Assembly (NCBI GenBank): GCA_900543485.1
Contig: UQRM01000001.1
Location: 62,001 to 126,000 of the forward strand
Direction: 5' to 3'
Source of the DNA: an uncultured Eubacterium sp.
GTDB lineage: Bacteria; Bacillota; Clostridia; Peptostreptococcales; Anaerovoracaceae
DNA length: 64,000 nt
Shown: one piece after another, positions 16,760 through 26,155 of the stretch
Layout: each line of letters begins with the position of its first letter
How positions within the stretch are numbered: position 1 is the first letter of the stretch
Position numbers and translations under genes: made by a program
Notes under the pieces: generated by a model
The model's input: the letters and a program-made list of their open reading frames with translations, nothing else
The model's database searches: none
What the model was told of the DNA's origin: nothing

Positions 16760-18511
16760 ATGTACGTAAATATTACCGGTAGCGCTAACAACAAGGATGT
16801 ATATATCTACCAGTCATATCGCAAAGAAAACGGAAAGACTTCTTCCCGCATATACAGAAAGCTTGGCAAGCTCAATGACCTTCTCGCCCGGTTTGATGGT
16901 GACAAGGATAAAATGATGGCCTGGGCTAAGGAGGAAGCAGCTAAGGATACAGCCGCCTACAACAAGCAAAAAGAAAAGGTCTCCGTTGAATTCTCCCCTA
17001 TGGCTCGTATCCCTCTGGATGAGGAACGCAGCTTCAATGCAGGTTACCTCTTTTTACAGAAATTATGTAGCGAGCTCAGGATCGACAACATCTGCAGGAA
17101 CATACGCAACCGTCATAAATTCACATACGACCTGCATGCCATCCTCACAGATCTGATCTATGCAAGGATCCTTTCGCCTTCAAGCAAAATGAGTAGCTAC
17201 TCATTCTGCGGTACTCTGCTGGAGCCGCCTAAATACTCTTTACAGAACATATACCGTGCGCTTTCGGTAATGGCTGAAGAAGCTGACTACATACAGGAAG
17301 AACTCTACCGTGATTCAAACTTCATACATGACAGAAACACAAAGATCCTGTACTACGATTGCACCAACTACTACTTCGAAATCGAGGAAGAGAACGGAGA
17401 TAGGAGATATGGCAAAAGCAAAGAACACAGACCCAACCCGATCGTGACCATGGGTCTTTTCATGGATGCGGACGGTCTGCCTCTCGCTTTTGATATCTAT
17501 CCCGGAAACCGGAACGAGCAGCTCACTCTCAAGCCTCTTGAAAACAAGGTGATCCGTGATTTTGACTGCAGCGAGTTCATATTCTGTTCCGATGCGGGAC
17601 TTGGCAGTGTAAAGAACAGGTTTCTCAACAGCTTCGGCAACCGTTCGTATGTGATCACACATTCGTTGAAAAAGATGAAAAAAGAAGACCGTGAGATCGC
17701 ATTGAAGCCCACACAGTTCCGACTGCCCGGCTCAGATAAAATGATCGATCTCAGGGCATTGGATGAAAGCGACAAAAACGTATTTGACAGTGTATATTAC
17801 AAAGAGATCCCCATAGTAACAGGGGACATGGACGAAACACTCATCGTCACATATTCTCCTAAATACAAAAACTATCAACGGAAGCTCCGTGCGCGGCAGA
17901 TAGAGCGCGCTGAAAAAATGATCGAAAGCGGAAAAAAGAGGCGTGGTAAAAACCCTAACGACCCTGCCCGTTTCATTCGGAAGACCTCTGTGACCGGTGA
18001 TGGCGAGATCGCCGAAAAAACCATATATGAACTGGATCCGGAACGCATCAGGGAAGAAGAGATGTACGATGGATTCTATGCTGTCGTAACAAACCTCGAA
18101 GATGATCCGGCAGAGGTCATAAAAATAAACCTCCGTCGCTGGGAGATCGAGGAGAACTTCCGTATCATGAAGTCCGAGTTCGAAGCAAGACCTGTCTATG
18201 TACAGCGCGATGACAGGATCAAAGCCCACTTCCTCACATGTTACATCAGCCTGCTGGTATACCGACTGCTTGAGAAAAAGCTCAACGAAGAGTATACCTG
18301 CAGTCAGATCCTCGAGACATTGAGGAGCATGCAGATGACACTGCTGAGTAAAGAAAGCGGCTACATCCCTTCATACAAAAGGACGAAACTGACTGATAAA
18401 CTCCACAGCGTCTTTGGATTCAGAACCGACTTCGAATTCATATCAAAGTCAATGATGCGGAGTATTATCAGATCGACCAAACAGATAGATAGCACAAACA
18501 AGAAAAAATAG
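16760..18511 (+). CDS. IS1634-family DDE transposase
   Basis: A 583-residue transposase of the IS4-like superfamily. The first acidic residue is in YYDCTNYYFE (near residue 190), the second in FCSDAGLGSV (near residue 278), and the catalytic glutamate region is RRWEIEENFRIMKSEFEARP (near residue 460). Length fits the family (about 550-600). Start at 16760 by AAAGGAGGG; upstream in-frame codons lie in the terminal region. The frame is intact, so the element may still move. Confidence 0.95.
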   Translation: MYVNITGSANNKDVYIYQSYRKENGKTSSRIYRKLGKLNDLLARFDGDKDKMMAWAKEEAAKDTAAYNKQKEKVSVEFSPMARIPLDEERSFNAGYLFLQKLCSELRIDNICRNIRNRHKFTYDLHAILTDLIYARILSPSSKMSSYSFCGTLLEPPKYSLQNIYRALSVMAEEADYIQEELYRDSNFIHDRNTKILYYDCTNYYFEIEEENGDRRYGKSKEHRPNPIVTMGLFMDADGLPLAFDIYPGNRNEQLTLKPLENKVIRDFDCSEFIFCSDAGLGSVKNRFLNSFGNRSYVITHSLKKMKKEDREIALKPTQFRLPGSDKMIDLRALDESDKNVFDSVYYKEIPIVTGDMDETLIVTYSPKYKNYQRKLRARQIERAEKMIESGKKRRGKNPNDPARFIRKTSVTGDGEIAEKTIYELDPERIREEEMYDGFYAVVTNLEDDPAEVIKINLRRWEIEENFRIMKSEFEARPVYVQRDDRIKAHFLTCYISLLVYRLLEKKLNEEYTCSQILETLRSMQMTLLSKESGYIPSYKRTKLTDKLHSVFGFRTDFEFISKSMMRSIIRSTKQIDSTNKKK

Positions 18512-18600
18512 CACATATCGATGCAAAACACAAAAGCTTGCAATCCCGGTCATTCCAAGGGACAGCAAGCTTTTTGGGCTAATTAAGTGTCAAAGACGGG

Positions 18601-18649
18601 ATTATATCACATATCGACGCGACTTCAATGTTTTTCTTCAGATCACGCC
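18601..18649 (+). repeat. 49-bp direct repeat, right copy
   Basis: Perfect copy of 16564-16612, directly outside the right IS end. Its last base abuts the stop codon of the SprT-like gene (18650-18652), so the original site was intergenic. Confidence 0.9.
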
Positions 18650-19213
18650 TTACCCCTTACCATATCTATCGGTATCCACACGACTTTTTTTGGCCGGACA
18701 CAGGATCATCAGCCGCCCGCCGCACACACATCTGTATCTCCCCACATTTTCGACTGCTTTGCTGCGGCGTTGCCTCGGATATTCTTTCCCGCATTTCCTG
18801 CACTTTATGATGTACCTGACTGCCGGAGTACGGCAGTTTGTTTCAGATCCACGGGCCATGTTTGACAGACCCATTTCTTCAAATGTAGATGTCCTTTTTA
18901 TATTATATCCATAAGCTTCATTCATGGCTGCGGCATATGTTTTCCATATTTTGCCATGATTGTTGCAGTCGGCACAGGTATGCAAAATCTCATGGGCCAG
19001 CACTCCAGCGATCTTATCATCAAGACAATCTAAAACAAAACTGCTCACTTCTATCTGAAATTTATCTGCTTGCCTGCGGCAGCAGCCAAATCTCTTTCTT
19101 GGGCGGGGATTTATCACCACATTTTCCGATATATTATCAGGCACGGGAATGCCTATTTCCCGTGCCTGTCTGATTACCGATTTTAACTTTTCATTTAACT
19201 CTTCCTGTTTCAT
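18650..19213 (-). CDS. SprT-like zinc metalloprotease domain protein
   Basis: A 187-residue protein. It has the HExxH zinc motif in LAHEILHTCADC (near residue 92), followed by NHGKIWK as in SprT/Spartan-type proteases. A C-terminal zinc ribbon is indicated by CRKCGKEY and RCVCGG. The relatives cleave DNA-protein crosslinks or are uncharacterised. The ribosome site is weak (GGTGATC). It is downstream of parB on the same strand with a parS site between them. Confidence 0.85.
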   Translation of the reverse strand: MKQEELNEKLKSVIRQAREIGIPVPDNISENVVINPRPRKRFGCCRRQADKFQIEVSSFVLDCLDDKIAGVLAHEILHTCADCNNHGKIWKTYAAAMNEAYGYNIKRTSTFEEMGLSNMARGSETNCRTPAVRYIIKCRKCGKEYPRQRRSKAVENVGRYRCVCGGRLMILCPAKKSRVDTDRYGKG

Positions 19214-19235
19214 TTGATCACCGGTTCGTCATGGA

Positions 19236-19251
19236 TGTTTCACATGAAACA
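19236..19251. promoter_or_regulatory. parS centromere site (one mismatch)
   Basis: TGTTTCACATGAAACA differs by one base from the perfect parS palindrome TGTTTCACGTGAAACA. ParB (Spo0J) would load here and spread. Located between parB and the SprT-like gene. Confidence 0.85.
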
Positions 19252-19258
19252 AATCCCT

Positions 19259-20215
19259 TTAGCTTAGTGTTTTCAACAGTTCTATCAATCTATCAAGATC
19301 TTCTCTGCTGTAAAACTCTATCTCTATTTTTCCTTTTTTCCCTCGCTGACTAAGGTTTACCTTAGTTCCCAATATCTCCTTCAAATCTTCCTCAACGCGC
19401 ATCACATCAGGACTCTTGCTCTTTGACCTTGTGCTTTTTCTGCCACGCGTCTCCTTGTTTTCCCGAGCCAGCTTCTCTATTTGTCTTACTGAAAGACCTT
19501 CTCTGACTGCTATCTCAGCCAGCTCACGCTGCTTTTCCTCATCGGAGATCGCAGCCAACGCTCTGGCATGTCCGGCGGAAAGAGTTCCGTCCGATACATA
19601 CCCCTTGACGCCTGTATTCAGCTTCAGCAATCTCAGACTGTTAGTTATATAAGGTCTGCTCTTCCCCAAACTTTTGGATACTTCCTCCTGAGTGAGACCA
19701 TATGTATCCATCATTTGGCTTATCCCTTCCGCTTCCTCTATAGGATTCAGATCTTCACGCTGCATATTTTCTATTATAGCCAGCAGCATATTTTCTTCGT
19801 CGGTCAGATCCTTCACGATGCACGGAAGTTCCTTTATTCCTATAAGTCTGGCAGCACGCCACCTTCTCTCCCCGGCTACTATCTCGTATCCTACCTTTGC
19901 TTTTCTGAGTACTACCGGCTGTATGAGACCATGCTCCTCTATAGATGAAGCCAATTCCCGAAGCTTTTCCTCGTCAAAATTCTTTCTCGGCTGACTGAGA
20001 TTGGGCTTTATGTCATTGATGTCTATATACGATATGCCATTCTCAACACGAGTGGTTTCATTTTCGCTGCTCTCTGCACTCTTCGCCGGATCCCCATTTT
20101 CCTGTTTCGCCGCTTCCTCTGCCCTGTCATCTTCCTTAACAGACAAATTCACTTCTACATCGCCAAAAAGAGCATCAAGACCTCTTCCCAGTCCTCTCGT
20201 CTTTTTTGCCGCCAT
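19259..20215 (-). CDS. parB: chromosome partitioning protein ParB (Spo0J)
   Basis: A 318-residue CTP-dependent DNA clamp that binds parS and organises the origin. The ParB N-terminal domain has the GERRWRAARL motif (CTP site) and ENMQREDLNPIEEA. The helix-turn-helix follows (LTQEEVSKSLGKSRPYITN), and a C-terminal dimer domain ends the protein. The first 65 residues are a charged, disordered stretch carrying the conserved ARGLGRGLDALF-like start (here RGLGRGLDALFGD). Starts directly after the soj stop codon. Confidence 0.97.
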   Translation of the reverse strand: MAAKKTRGLGRGLDALFGDVEVNLSVKEDDRAEEAAKQENGDPAKSAESSENETTRVENGISYIDINDIKPNLSQPRKNFDEEKLRELASSIEEHGLIQPVVLRKAKVGYEIVAGERRWRAARLIGIKELPCIVKDLTDEENMLLAIIENMQREDLNPIEEAEGISQMMDTYGLTQEEVSKSLGKSRPYITNSLRLLKLNTGVKGYVSDGTLSAGHARALAAISDEEKQRELAEIAVREGLSVRQIEKLARENKETRGRKSTRSKSKSPDVMRVEEDLKEILGTKVNLSQRGKKGKIEIEFYSREDLDRLIELLKTLS

Positions 20216-20989
20216 CTACTCATCCTCCTCAGCATTCAGAAATTCGTCTGCAAATTCCATATAAGCCATAGCTCCTGTGGATTTAGGGTCATACTGTATC
20301 ACAGGCATTCCGTAACTCGGAGCCTCTGCCAGACGAACGTTTCTAGGTATGACGGTCGTATATACCTTTTCCTTAAAATACTTCTTGACCTCTTCTACCA
20401 CCTGTATGGAAAGATTTGTTCTTCCATCGAACATGCTGAGAATAACTCCTTCTATCTCCAAATCAGGATTCATGTTCCTTTTAACTATATCGATAGTGCT
20501 CATCAGCTGGCTTACACCTTCAAGAGCATAAAACTCGCATTGTATAGGAATGAGCACCGAATCGACGGCTGTCAGGGAATTGATAGTCAATATTCCCAGT
20601 GATGGAGGGCAGTCTATGAATATGTAATCGTATTCAGGTTTCAGGATGTCAATAGCCCTCTTGAGGCGTTTTTCCCTTCCTGCCAACTCTATCAGCTCCA
20701 CTTCTGCTCCGGCTAATTGCACGCTGGCCGGAATTATATCCAGATTTTCTACACCTGTAGACAATATAGCCTTCTTAGGATCGTAATCATCCTCAATCAA
20801 TATCTCATGTGTTGTATTCTCCAAATCCTTTTTGGAAATCCCTACTCCGCTGGTAGTATTCCCCTGAGGATCTATGTCCAATATGAGGATCTTTTTCCCT
20901 TTTATAGCCAGGCATGCTGCAAGATTGATATTAGTAGTAGTCTTACCGACTCCACCTTTTTGATTAAAAATAGCTATAGCCTTCCCCAC
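20216..20989 (-). CDS. soj: chromosome partitioning ATPase ParA (Soj)
   Basis: A 257-residue deviant Walker ATPase. The P-loop is KGGVGKTTTNINLA at about residues 10-23, then ILDIDPQGN and FIDCPPSLG. It partners ParB and in spore formers also regulates DnaA. A GTG start at 20989 is chosen because AAGGAGG lies just before it; an upstream ATG has no ribosome site. A perfect parS site lies 112 nt upstream. Confidence 0.97.
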   Translation of the reverse strand: MGKAIAIFNQKGGVGKTTTNINLAACLAIKGKKILILDIDPQGNTTSGVGISKKDLENTTHEILIEDDYDPKKAILSTGVENLDIIPASVQLAGAEVELIELAGREKRLKRAIDILKPEYDYIFIDCPPSLGILTINSLTAVDSVLIPIQCEFYALEGVSQLMSTIDIVKRNMNPDLEIEGVILSMFDGRTNLSIQVVEEVKKYFKEKVYTTVIPRNVRLAEAPSYGMPVIQYDPKSTGAMAYMEFADEFLNAEEDE

Positions 20990-21100
20990 TTTATTCCTCC
21001 TTAAACAAAATGCGTCCTGCATTGGGTTTCTGCTTTAAACATTATATACCATCACAACTTCTTTTACTATCGTTTTCGCATTTCTTCACAAAAAAAATAA

Positions 21101-21116
21101 TGTTTCACGTGAAACA
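21101..21116. promoter_or_regulatory. parS centromere site (perfect palindrome)
   Basis: TGTTTCACGTGAAACA is identical to the B. subtilis parS consensus. It lies between noc and soj. With the near-perfect site at 19236 it brackets soj-parB. Confidence 0.97.
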
Positions 21117-21145
21117 TTATTTTAAAACTATCCTGGAGGAGGATG

Positions 21146-21943
21146 TCATACGACCATACTATCGATTTCCTTAGGGATCACTATCGTTACCCGCAGATCG
21201 TTTCCCAGATCTTCCTGACTGAAGGTGGCTCCTTTCTTTTCCAACTCCATATCATTAAAGGCTCTCTTTAGCGTATTTATATATAACTTATAACTGATAT
21301 GTCTTATCTTGTTTCTCTCCCTCTCCTTCAGCTCCCGCTGTTTGAAATAATCGTCCACCAGCTTTTCGGTCTGCTTCACATTGAGTCCATGCTTCAATAC
21401 TTTTTCCAATATCCCCATTCTGGAATTATCATCTTCGACTTTCAGGAGAGCACGAGCGTGTCTTTCCGTCAATTTATTATCGACCAGTATTTCCTGTATA
21501 TCTTCCGGAAGAGATAGAAGCCTTATCTTATTGGATATGGTCGATTGATTCTTACCCAGCTTTTCCGACAATTCCATTTGGCTTATCCCATATTTTTCCA
21601 TTATGTTTTTATAGGCCTTGGCTTCTTCTATATATCCCAGATTTTCGCGCTGGATATTTTCCACCAGCGCGATAAGACTTATCTCTTCCTCACTGGCTTC
21701 TCTTATCATAGCAGGTACCTTATCCAATCCTGCCATCATCGCCGCCCTGAGCCGCCGTTCTCCGGCTATGAGCAAATACTCCCCATTCTGCTCCTTCTTT
21801 AAAATCAAGGGCTGCAATACTCCGAATTCCTTTATCGAATCCCTCAGCTCCATCAGCTGCTCCTGGGCGAAGACCTGTCTGGGCTGCTGGGAATTAGTCC
21901 TTATCATAGCTATCGGTATCTCCGTAGTCTTTCTCATGAACAT
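21146..21943 (-). CDS. noc: nucleoid occlusion protein Noc (ParB paralogue)
   Basis: A 265-residue ParB-like protein, shorter than Spo0J. It has the GERRLRAAMM motif, ENIQRENLGYIEEAKAY and a helix-turn-helix (ISQMELSEKLGKNQSTISN). The short N-terminus and the position next to rsmG match noc of Bacillus. Noc binds its own palindromes across the chromosome and blocks division over the nucleoid through its membrane-binding N-terminus. The N-terminus here (MFMRKTTEIPIAMI) is short. It could be a second ParB with another role. Confidence 0.85.
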   Translation of the reverse strand: MFMRKTTEIPIAMIRTNSQQPRQVFAQEQLMELRDSIKEFGVLQPLILKKEQNGEYLLIAGERRLRAAMMAGLDKVPAMIREASEEEISLIALVENIQRENLGYIEEAKAYKNIMEKYGISQMELSEKLGKNQSTISNKIRLLSLPEDIQEILVDNKLTERHARALLKVEDDNSRMGILEKVLKHGLNVKQTEKLVDDYFKQRELKERERNKIRHISYKLYINTLKRAFNDMELEKKGATFSQEDLGNDLRVTIVIPKEIDSMVV

Positions 21944-21967
21944 TATCGCTACCCCCTTTCCGATTAA

Positions 21968-21976
21968 ATTTTATCA
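21968..21976 (-). promoter_or_regulatory. extended -10 promoter of noc
   Basis: On the minus strand TGATAAAAT (TG, one base, TAAAAT), 25 nt before the noc start, directly after the terminator of the preceding genes. Confidence 0.45.
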
Positions 21977-22012
21977 GCTTGTCCAGCTGCAAAAAAGAGG
22001 TATTCGTCATAC

Positions 22013-22044
22013 AAAAAAAGCCGATTTACGCTATTTCATCGGCT
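22013..22044 (-). terminator. rho-independent terminator overlapping the rsmG stop codon
   Basis: On the minus strand AGCCGAT and ATCGGCT form a stem followed by seven T. The stem includes the last codons of rsmG. It separates the rpmH-rsmG run from noc. Confidence 0.8.
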
Positions 22045-22741
22045 CTTTCGACGGAGTTCCCGGTTTTCTCGGAAATTTCACCGCCGTAGCGGCAATTTTC
22101 TTCACTACTATGAGTCGGTGATCGAAGGCAACTCCATCTGCCTCAGGACTTTCTATCCTCAGCAGACAGCCTCCCAGCTTCTCTATAGCATTTGACGCCT
22201 CTTTCACCTCTGACTCGCAATCCGGCCCTTTGTAAGCTATGAAGCTGCCGCCCACTTTCACAAAAGGTAAACAGTACTCTGACAAAGTGGCCATATTAGC
22301 CACGGCGCGGGAAACACAAATATCAAACTGCTCTCTCATATCCTTTTTTCTGGCCAGCTCCTCCGCTCTGCCATGAATAGCTCTTACATTTTTTATTTCC
22401 AGCTCATCGCACAGCTGATTCACTATCTTTATCCGTTTATTGAGCGAATCTATCAATGTAAACTTCTTCTCAGGAAAGGCTATAGCCAGCGGTACGCCGG
22501 GAAACCCCCCTCCTGTCCCCACATCTATCACCGTATCCGCATCGTTTATTTCATCCATTGCGGCGCACATCAATGAATCTATATAATGCTTCGCTATGAA
22601 CTCCTTTCTGTCAGTTATGGCAGTGAGATTTATGCTTTCGTTGAAATCCAGTATCCCCTCCATATATCCGGAAAGCTGCCGCAGCTTTTCGTCGCTGCTA
22701 TCCACCCCCGGGATATCGAAAACCTTCATCAATTCTTCCAT
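22031..22741 (-). CDS. rsmG: 16S rRNA (guanine527-N7)-methyltransferase
   Basis: A 236-residue SAM-dependent methyltransferase that modifies G527 of 16S rRNA. The SAM motif is VIDVGTGGGFPGVPLAI near residue 70, followed by LIDSLNKRIKIV; FDICVSRAVA is near 140. It starts 5 nt after the mnmG stop codon, in the classic mnmE-mnmG-rsmG order. Confidence 0.97.
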   Translation of the reverse strand: MEELMKVFDIPGVDSSDEKLRQLSGYMEGILDFNESINLTAITDRKEFIAKHYIDSLMCAAMDEINDADTVIDVGTGGGFPGVPLAIAFPEKKFTLIDSLNKRIKIVNQLCDELEIKNVRAIHGRAEELARKKDMREQFDICVSRAVANMATLSEYCLPFVKVGGSFIAYKGPDCESEVKEASNAIEKLGGCLLRIESPEADGVAFDHRLIVVKKIAATAVKFPRKPGTPSKEPMK

Positions 22742-22746
22742 GGCAT

Positions 22747-24627
22747 CTATCCCTTTCTCCTTCTCTCCTTTTCCATATATATCATCAGTACGTTTATATC
22801 AGCCGGTGATACACCTGATATCCTGGATGCCTGACCTATGGACAGAGGTCTGATATCGTTGAGCTTCTGTCTGGCTTCCAGCCTCAATCCCTCGATGAGA
22901 TCATAATCCATGTCCTGGGGAATTTTTTTGTTCTCCAGTTTTTTGAATTTTTCTATCCTGCGAAGCTGTTTCTCGATATAGCCCTCATATTTTATCTGTA
23001 CTTCCATCATGGTCTTTTGATGAGATGAAAGGGCCGGGCGCTCCGGATCAAGGATCTTTAAATCATCATATTTCACCTCAGGTCTCCTCAGAAGCTCACA
23101 CATGGAAACAGGAGCCTTGACGGGAGTGCTGCCCCTGCTTTCCAAAAAGGCGTTGACCTCCTCCGGCTTCAGTACCTTTTTACGGAGACGCTGAGTCTCT
23201 CTTTCTACGATCTCTTTCTTTTCAAGATACCTCCTGTACCTTTCCTCTGTAACCAACCCTGCTTCATATCCCTTCTCCGTGAGGCGAAGATCAGCGTTGT
23301 CCTGCCTGAGGACTAACCTGTATTCAGCACGGCTGGTCATTATCCTGTAAGGTTCATTTGTCCCTTTGGTCACCAGATCATCGATAAGGACGCCGATATA
23401 AGCCTCGCTCCTGTCCAGCACGAATTCCTCCTTATCATCTATCTTCCTCACAGCATTTATTCCCGCCATCAGCCCCTGAGCAGCGGCTTCCTCATAACCG
23501 GAACTGCCGTTGAACTGGCCGGCACAGAAGAGATTCTCCACATGTCTGTTTTCCAGCGATATCTTCAGATCAAGAGGATCTATACAGTCATATTCTATAG
23601 CATAAGCCGGCCTGGCTATCTCAAGATTCTCCAATCCCGGTATAGTCATATAAAACTGCTGCTGCACATCCTCAGGAAGGCTTGAAGACATCCCCTGTAT
23701 ATACATCTCATCTGTGTAGAGACCTTCCGGCTCGATAAAAAGCTGATGCCGCTCCTTATCGGCAAATCTGTTGACCTTATCCTCTATAGAAGGGCAATAT
23801 CTGGGCCCTATCCCTTCTATCTGACCTCCGAAAAGAGCCGATCTGTGAAAATTTTTCCTTATGACATCGTGAGTCTCCTGATTGGTATAAGTCAACCAAC
23901 AGCTGACCTGGTCTTTTTCCAGTCTGTCGTTCATAAAAGAAAAAGGGATTATCTCGTCGTCTCCCTTCTGCTCTGTCATCTTGCTGAAATCCAGGCTCTT
24001 TCCCAATGCTCTGGCCGGTGTCCCTGTCTTGAACCGTCTCATAGGAAGACCATATTCTCTCAGCTTTCCGGCCAGCTCCATGGAAGGCGCCATGCCGTTA
24101 GGTCCACTGTCATAAGCGCTGTCTCCTATGAATATCTTTCCGGCCAGGAAGGTCCCTGTGGCTAATATCACAGCCTTCGATCTATAGCAGGAGCCTGTCT
24201 TAAGCACCACTCCTCTGACCTTTCCGTCTTCGACTATCAGATCCACCACTTCTCCCTGTTTGAGATCAAGGTTTTTCTCATTTTCCAGCGTTCTCTTCAT
24301 TTCCAGATGATAGAGATTTTTATCGGCCTGAGCGCGCAGCGAATGAACAGCAGGGCCCTTTGCCGTATTGAGCATCCTGCTCTGTATGAATGTTTTATCA
24401 ATATTGAGGCCCATCTCTCCACCAAGAGCGTCAATTTCCCTAACCAGATGCCCTTTCCCTGTTCCTCCTATAGACGGGTTGCAGGCCATCATGGCTACAG
24501 CCTCCAGATTTATGGAAAGCATCAGCGTCCTTTTCCCCATCCTGGCGGCTGCCAGACCGGCTTCACAGCCGGCATGTCCCGCACCTACTACTATGATATC
24601 ATATGTTCCCATCAAGTATTTTTCCAT
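22747..24627 (-). CDS. mnmG: tRNA uridine-5-carboxymethylaminomethyl synthesis enzyme MnmG
   Basis: A 626-residue FAD enzyme that with MnmE modifies the wobble uridine of several tRNAs. The FAD motif is [19 protein letters not shown] at the N-terminus. [20 protein letters not shown] is the family signature, and the C-terminal helical domain includes [15 protein letters not shown]. Start taken at the ATG 24627 ([10 protein letters not shown]); the ATG five codons later is also possible. Located directly after mnmE. Confidence 0.97.
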   Translation of the reverse strand: MEKYLMGTYDIIVVGAGHAGCEAGLAAARMGKRTLMLSINLEAVAMMACNPSIGGTGKGHLVREIDALGGEMGLNIDKTFIQSRMLNTAKGPAVHSLRAQADKNLYHLEMKRTLENEKNLDLKQGEVVDLIVEDGKVRGVVLKTGSCYRSKAVILATGTFLAGKIFIGDSAYDSGPNGMAPSMELAGKLREYGLPMRRFKTGTPARALGKSLDFSKMTEQKGDDEIIPFSFMNDRLEKDQVSCWLTYTNQETHDVIRKNFHRSALFGGQIEGIGPRYCPSIEDKVNRFADKERHQLFIEPEGLYTDEMYIQGMSSSLPEDVQQQFYMTIPGLENLEIARPAYAIEYDCIDPLDLKISLENRHVENLFCAGQFNGSSGYEEAAAQGLMAGINAVRKIDDKEEFVLDRSEAYIGVLIDDLVTKGTNEPYRIMTSRAEYRLVLRQDNADLRLTEKGYEAGLVTEERYRRYLEKKEIVERETQRLRKKVLKPEEVNAFLESRGSTPVKAPVSMCELLRRPEVKYDDLKILDPERPALSSHQKTMMEVQIKYEGYIEKQLRRIEKFKKLENKKIPQDMDYDLIEGLRLEARQKLNDIRPLSIGQASRISGVSPADINVLMIYMEKERRRKG

Positions 24628-24661
24628 TTGTGGTACCTGCCTTCGCGTTACTGCCCATACT

Positions 24662-26038
24662 TCATTTTCCGAGACAGAATCTCGAAAATACCTCATTTAT
24701 TATATCGTCAGAAACCGACTCTCCTGTTATCTCGCCTAAATATTCGTAAGCGTCATTGACGTCGCTTTCTATAAAATCCAGCGCTTCTCCCTTTTCAGCC
24801 ATATGGAGAGCATCTTTCATCGACTGGCCGGCCGATCTCAGGAGACTCTCATGACGCACATTGTTCACCATGACGCTTTCTCTCTGGGAAAGATCTCCGC
24901 CATAGACCATCCTTTCTATAAGCTCCTCTATTTCATCCACGCCTTCACCATTTATCAGCGAAGTTTCTATGATATGAGCACTGCCTGCCAATTGTCTCAA
25001 TTCCCCGTCGTCGATTTTTCGTCCCAGATCGCTCTTATTGACCAGAATGAGAGACTTCTTCCCTTCCAGCAGACGAGCTATCTGTCTGTCCTCCTCTGAT
25101 ACAGAAAGACTGCCATCCACTATGAAAATAATGAAATCAGCATTGTTAAAGGCTTCTTTAGACCTTTCTATGCCCAGCCTTTCCACCTTATCAGATGTAT
25201 CTCTTATGCCTGCTGTGTCCACCAGATAAACCGGGATATCCCTTATGCTTACAGCCTCTTCTATGGTATCTCTGGTAGTTCCCGGTATTTCAGTCACTAT
25301 AGCTCTTGATTCTCTGAGGAGAGCATTCATCAAAGAAGATTTACCTACGTTTGGCTTTCCTACTATAGCTATCTTTATACCGTCTTTTATCATCCTTCCG
25401 GCTGAAGCTGTATCAAGCAATTTTTCAATCGTTTCGCCTATCGACGATATATTTTTGATCAGATTGCTGTAAGTTATCTCCTCTATATCCTCATCGGGAT
25501 AATCTATATTGACAGCTATCTCCACCAGAAGATCCAGGATCTCCTTTCTTATTTCCCTGACTTTAAGAGAGATCCCTCCCTCCAACTGTGACATGGCTAC
25601 ATCGAAGCTTTTATCGGTCCTCGCTTTCACCAGATCAGCCACAGCCTCCGCCTGAGAAAGATCCAGTCTTCCATTGAGAAACGCCCGTTTTGTAAACTCC
25701 CCGGGTTCCGCCAATCTGGCACCATGACGAAGAACGAGAGACAAAGTCTTTCTCAGCGATACTACGCTCCCATGACAATCTATCTCCACCACATCCTCCA
25801 TGGTATAAGTACCGGGACCTTTCATATAAACCGCAAGGACTTCATCGATGATCTTATTTTCCTCTTCATCTACTATACGGCCATATGTCATTCTTCTGTT
25901 CACTATTCCCGCTTTCCCGCAGTCTGCCGGCTTGAATATCTCATTCAATATACGAAGAGAATCTTCTCCGCTTACTCTTATTATGCCTATTCCGCCTTCT
26001 CCATAAGGAGTAGCGACAGCGGCAATGGTATCTTCCAT
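24662..26038 (-). CDS. mnmE: tRNA modification GTPase MnmE
   Basis: A 458-residue GTPase, partner of MnmG. It has an N-terminal folate-binding domain ([20 protein letters not shown]) and a G domain with [20 protein letters not shown] and NKSD. The conserved C-terminal motif FCLGK supplies the catalytic cysteine. The ATG at 26038 follows GAGGAGCG; a further upstream in-frame start lacks support. Length is typical. Confidence 0.97.
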   Translation of the reverse strand: MEDTIAAVATPYGEGGIGIIRVSGEDSLRILNEIFKPADCGKAGIVNRRMTYGRIVDEEENKIIDEVLAVYMKGPGTYTMEDVVEIDCHGSVVSLRKTLSLVLRHGARLAEPGEFTKRAFLNGRLDLSQAEAVADLVKARTDKSFDVAMSQLEGGISLKVREIRKEILDLLVEIAVNIDYPDEDIEEITYSNLIKNISSIGETIEKLLDTASAGRMIKDGIKIAIVGKPNVGKSSLMNALLRESRAIVTEIPGTTRDTIEEAVSIRDIPVYLVDTAGIRDTSDKVERLGIERSKEAFNNADFIIFIVDGSLSVSEEDRQIARLLEGKKSLILVNKSDLGRKIDDGELRQLAGSAHIIETSLINGEGVDEIEELIERMVYGGDLSQRESVMVNNVRHESLLRSAGQSMKDALHMAEKGEALDFIESDVNDAYEYLGEITGESVSDDIINEVFSRFCLGK

Positions 26039-26112
26039 GATAAAACGCTCCTCATGATATAACTGGCACAATCGTTTACTTCTCAACGGACAGCTCCATC
26101 CGTATTTTTCGT

Positions 26113-26150
26113 ATAAATAAAACCCGAGTCCGCAAAATTCTGCGGACTCG
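26113..26150 (-). terminator. rho-independent terminator between jag and mnmE
   Basis: On the minus strand CGAGTCCGCA and TGCGGACTCG form a perfect 10-bp stem around GAATTT, followed by GGTTTTATTTAT. It lies 6 nt after the jag stop codon. Confidence 0.85.
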
Positions 26151-26155
26151 ACAAA

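Larger units (their letters stand above)
16613..18600 (+). mobile_element. IS1634-family insertion sequence, about 1.99 kb
   Basis: The element has one transposase gene and terminal inverted repeats: TTTGACACTT at 16619-16628 and its complement AAGTGTCAAA at 18585-18594. The outermost bases are CGGGAG on the left and GACGGG on the right, so roughly 16-18 bp per end with mismatches. It is bounded by perfect 49-bp direct repeats. Long and variable target duplications are a known hallmark of IS1634, unlike most IS families. It sits just beyond the stop codon of the SprT-like gene, upstream of the ABC importer, and disrupts no gene. Confidence 0.92.
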
